8,651 bases of DNA from Thermoplasmata archaeon (GTDB lineage: Archaea > Thermoplasmatota > Thermoplasmata > GCA-020350865), in assembly GCA_020350865.1 (NCBI GenBank), contig CP070726.1, positions 1,132,138-1,140,788 of the forward strand, read 5' to 3'. Made by a program: the position numbers and the translations under genes. Numbering within the stretch: position 1 is the stretch's first letter; every line of letters begins with the position of its first letter. Below, piece by piece: positions 6,606 to 8,651 of the stretch. A model generated the notes under the pieces. That model ran no database searches, was not told the DNA's origin, and saw nothing but the letters and a program-made list of their open reading frames with translations.

Positions 6606-7661
6606 TCAGGGTCTCATCCGCTTCAGCCTGACGTACTCCGCGTTCTCCTTTTTGACCCTGCCCAGCAGCATCTCCTTTTTCACTCCGTGCGCCAGTCTCA
6701 CCGCCCTGGATATCTCGGGCCACGTGCTGTGGTATGACGGCGAAACTGCATGAACGAGGTACAGTGCATGCCCCTTCTCGGGGTTGCCCTTGTACACCCT
6801 AAAGTGCGTGCCGTACTTGAACCCCGTCTTCACTATAAGGCCCCTTCCCTTCAGGTCCTTGTACACCTGCAGCCTGATGTCGAAGTCGGGCTGCACGTCC
6901 CTGGCCTTGGAGAGAAAACCCCTCTGGGCCATCTTCCTGCCGTTCTTTGCATTCCTCAGGGTGAGGGCACCGATTTCCAGCAGGTACGCGGTCTCAAGCA
7001 AAGACAGCTGCAGCTCCTCTCCTATGAACTTGCCGAAGAACTCCCCTTCGTGCAGCACCTCGGCCTGCGCGGAATCCACCACCATGACCCTGTCCCCCAG
7101 AAAGAGGGCATCGGCCTTCACGTCGTATGTCTTGGGCTTCACCCTGCCCTTGGGCCTGATCAGCAGTGCCTGGTAGTAGGTGAGGTCCCCCTCCTCGTCC
7201 ACTATGCCGATGAGCAGTTTCTTTCTGGCCTTGAGCACGCCCCTGATCCTTTCCACCATGTCCTCCATCTCGAACATGCTCCTCTCGCTTGCGGCAAAGA
7301 CCCAGAACTTGGAGGGATTTTTAGAGGGCCTGCCGCCCCTGGGAAACACCCTGAAATGGGCCGTCTGGATGTCGGGCTTCACCACATAGCCCCTGGCCCG
7401 CAAATCCCTGTATACGATGTACTTGATCTCGAAGTCGGGGTGGAGGTTGTTTGCCAGCCGGAAGAGCTGGACGTACCGCATCCTCCGGTTGTTCCTCTTG
7501 ATTTCGAGCCTCCCCGCCTCGAAGAGGTAGAGGGCCTCGGTGAGGCTGAGCTTCAGGGCCCCCCCGGACTGGGGCTGGCCGTGGAAGCCCTTGTTGTATA
7601 TCTGGCTCGCCTCCTTTTCGTCTGCCACAATCACATGATCCTCTATCAATTCACCTGCCAC
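6606..7661 (-). CDS. endA: tRNA-splicing endonuclease EndA, two-repeat type
   Basis: EndA cuts bulge-helix-bulge introns from pre-tRNA (and pre-rRNA). The 351 residues hold two homologous halves, each beginning with a leucine-rich segment: LSLTEALYLFEAGRLEI at 39 and LSLLETAYLLEIGALTL at 219. The C-terminal half is catalytic: Tyr290 in THFRVYKG, His298 in KGHALYLVHA and Lys329 in AHGVKKEM match the Tyr-His-Lys triad. In the first half the equivalent of Tyr is Phe106 (AHFRVFPRGG) and no His follows, so it is structural. This matches the fused enzyme that works as a dimer. The start is GTG at 7661, preceded by GAGAGGT (7669-7675) seven bases upstream. It ends with TGA, convergent with eL13. The gene is clearly richer in G+C than the left half of the window. 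It lies 78 bases downstream of folP on the same strand. Confidence 0.92.
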   Translation of the reverse strand: MAGELIEDHVIVADEKEASQIYNKGFHGQPQSGGALKLSLTEALYLFEAGRLEIKRNNRRMRYVQLFRLANNLHPDFEIKYIVYRDLRARGYVVKPDIQTAHFRVFPRGGRPSKNPSKFWVFAASERSMFEMEDMVERIRGVLKARKKLLIGIVDEEGDLTYYQALLIRPKGRVKPKTYDVKADALFLGDRVMVVDSAQAEVLHEGEFFGKFIGEELQLSLLETAYLLEIGALTLRNAKNGRKMAQRGFLSKARDVQPDFDIRLQVYKDLKGRGLIVKTGFKYGTHFRVYKGNPEKGHALYLVHAVSPSYHSTWPEISRAVRLAHGVKKEMLLGRVKKENAEYVRLKRMRP

Positions 7662-7668
7662 GCCCTCA

Positions 7669-7675
7669 ACCTCTC
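7669..7675 (-). promoter_or_regulatory. Ribosome binding site of endA
   Basis: On the minus strand GAGAGGT stands seven bases before GTG 7661. It decides the GTG start for endA, because no ATG is available near the N-terminus. Confidence 0.6.
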
Positions 7676-7710
7676 AACTCGTATCATTTTTTTCGTCTCA
7701 AACCTCACGT

Positions 7711-7725
7711 ACAATTTATTTATTC
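7711..7725 (-). promoter_or_regulatory. Possible TATA element for endA
   Basis: On the minus strand the A/T-rich run AATAAATAAATTGT lies in the folP-endA gap, about 50-60 bases before the endA start. A TATA box here would give a leader of roughly 30 bases containing the GAGAGGT site, so endA could be transcribed independently of folP. The match is weak. Confidence 0.3.
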
Positions 7726-7739
7726 ATCAATGTAAATTC

Positions 7740-8582
7740 TTAGTTTCTATATATAGCATCTGTCATCTTTACTGCCCTAACAGCCTCCTTGACATCATGC
7801 ACCCGAACGATATCGGCTCCGTTCATCACGCACATCGTAACCGCAGCCAGCGTCCCCTCGAGCCTGTCCTCAACAGGCAGATCCAGCGTCATCCCAATAA
7901 ACGACTTTCTTGAGGGCCCGACGAGGATGGGCAGATCCAGCTACTCAAGCTCCCCAAGGTATCTTATTATTTCATAGTTGTGCTACCGCCCCTTCCCGAA
8001 ACCTATTCCCGGGTCGATCAGGATATTTTCCCTTGGAATCCCTTTTGTAACAGCAAAGCCCACCCTTTCAATAAGGAATTCCTTTATCTCCCCCATAACC
8101 GAATCATAGGTGGGATTCTCCTGCATGTTCTTCGGGCTCCCCTTCATATGCATCAGGGCCAGTGGAACGTTATTTTCCCTTGCCACATCCGCGATCTTCG
8201 GATCGAACCTCGCCGCAGAGATGTCATTAACAATTGATGCCCCAGACTCGATTGCCTTATTCGCAACCTCAGATTTACAGGTATCAATTGAAATTGGCAC
8301 ATCCACCCTCCCAACCAGACCCTCTATAACCGGAATCACCCTCCCCAGCTCCTCATCCAGGGAAACAGACTCAGAGCCGGGCCTCGTGGACTCGCCCCCG
8401 ATATCTATGATATCGGCCCCCTCCTCTGCCAATCTCAGACCCTGGGCAATGGCCTTCTCCGAATCCAGGAACTGCCCACCATCCGAAAACGAATCGGGGG
8501 TCACATTGACAATGCCCATAATCAGGGTTCTTTTCCCGAATTCCAGGGTATATTTTCCGCATCTGATTGTCCTCTTTACCAT
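7740..8582 (-). CDS. folP: Dihydropteroate synthase with two in-frame TAG codons
   Basis: The enzyme condenses hydroxymethyl-dihydropterin diphosphate with p-aminobenzoate in folate synthesis. Read through TAG, the frame gives 280 residues, the usual length. Motifs in order: IVNVTPDSFSDGG (pterin/diphosphate loop), ADIIDIGGESTRPGSE, ISIDTCKSEVANKAIESGA, VNDISA, LALMHMKGSP, IDPGIGFGKGR, then TAG (codon 200), HNYEIIRYLGELE, TAG (codon 214), LDLPILVGPSRKSFIG, and GADIVRVHDV near the end. Spacing across both TAGs matches the family (GFGK, three residues, HN), so nothing is inserted or deleted. The catalytic/binding Lys of SRKSF and Arg and His of RVHDV lie after both TAGs, so a product stopping at codon 200 should be inactive. 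The real stop is TAA at 7740-7742. ATG 8582 has AGAGGA (8588-8593) upstream. Either UAG is decoded here, probably as pyrrolysine, or this is a very young pseudogene. Confidence 0.88.
7941..7943 (-). other. Second in-frame TAG in folP (codon 214)
   Basis: TAG lies between LGELE and LDLPILVG, in the variable loop before the beta strand leading to SRKSF. This is a poorly conserved, exposed position in the family, so almost any residue, including pyrrolysine, could be accepted. Confidence 0.9.
7983..7985 (-). other. First in-frame TAG in folP (codon 200)
   Basis: TAG lies between GIGFGKGR and HNYEII. Related enzymes have a variable residue here directly before the conserved HN, so the position tolerates change while both flanks are conserved. 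An automatic gene caller using the standard code would end folP here at 199 residues. Confidence 0.9.
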
Positions 8583-8587
8583 AAGAA

Positions 8588-8593
8588 TCCTCT
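8588..8593 (-). promoter_or_regulatory. Ribosome binding site of folP
   Basis: On the minus strand AGAGGA precedes the ATG at 8582 by five bases, fixing the folP start at MVKRTIRCGK. The 69 bases upstream to the window end contain no clear TATA box, so folP may belong to an operon whose earlier gene lies outside the window. Confidence 0.6.
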
Positions 8594-8651
8594 TGGTATC
8601 GGGTGATAATGACCATCACAGATAAGAAGTTTTGGTGGAAGTGAACATAAT

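Noticed and set aside
6750..7913. Long open frame of 387 codons on the plus strand opposite endA
   Set aside because: It is antisense to a well-supported endA in G+C-rich sequence, runs into folP, is unusually rich in His, Pro and Leu, and shows no recognisable domain.
7983..8582. folP as a complete gene of 199 residues ending at TAG
   Set aside because: Homology continues in the same frame for another 81 codons and includes essential motifs; the natural end is TAA at 7740-7742.
7740..8582. Frameshift or assembly error as the cause of the folP interruption
   Set aside because: The frame is the same before, between and after the TAGs and the spacing matches the family. Only base substitutions, not indels, could explain it.
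7740..8582. Selenocysteine or TGA recoding
   Set aside because: All internal stops are TAG, and TGA is used as a normal terminator by three genes here.
8371..8651. Alternative minus-strand frames running over the folP start, including one ending at TAA 8576-8578 overlapping the folP ATG
   Set aside because: One could be the tail of an upstream operon gene, but only about 24 codons are visible and nothing in them is recognisable; the others are shadows of folP.

Overview
The window looks archaeal, most likely a mesophilic euryarchaeote of the Thermoplasmata/methanogen type; the exact lineage is inference. The evidence is a two-repeat archaeal tRNA-splicing endonuclease (EndA), an archaeal/eukaryotic-type ribosomal protein eL13, surface proteins with a signal peptide and C-terminal membrane anchor, and a TATA box placed for a leaderless mRNA.

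Layout. Bases 1-692 are the right-hand part of an IS3-family element: the catalytic half of its OrfB transposase and the right terminal inverted repeat. Bases 693-1030 are a very AT-rich remnant of a membrane-protein gene, open at both ends and cut off on each side by an insertion sequence. Bases 1031-2500 are a complete IS66-like element with one transposase gene. Bases 2508-5549 (minus) encode a 1013-residue NosD-type beta-helix surface protein with Ca-binding type 3 repeats and a C-terminal anchor. Diverging from it at 5650 (plus) are a small anchored surface protein and, overlapping by one base, eL13. Converging on these from the right are endA (6606-7661, minus) and, upstream of it on the same strand, folP, dihydropteroate synthase (7740-8582, minus).

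The main discovery lead is recoding of TAG. The folP frame is aligned and conserved over its whole expected length of 280 codons, with no indel, but contains two in-frame TAG codons (codons 200 and 214). Essential motifs (SRKSF and RVHDV) lie downstream of both. The IS3 transposase frame also contains exactly one in-frame stop, again TAG, with the conserved frame continuing on both sides. None of the seven natural gene ends in the window is TAG (four TAA, three TGA). This pattern fits a genome in which UAG is a sense codon, most plausibly pyrrolysine as in Pyl-decoding archaea. The alternative is independent decay of folP and the transposase. No pyl gene lies in this window, so the idea needs a genome-wide test.

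The left 2.5 kb is an accessory insertion hot spot. The right half is housekeeping (translation, tRNA splicing, folate). Each named gene has a clear individual role, but the window does not form a single pathway.
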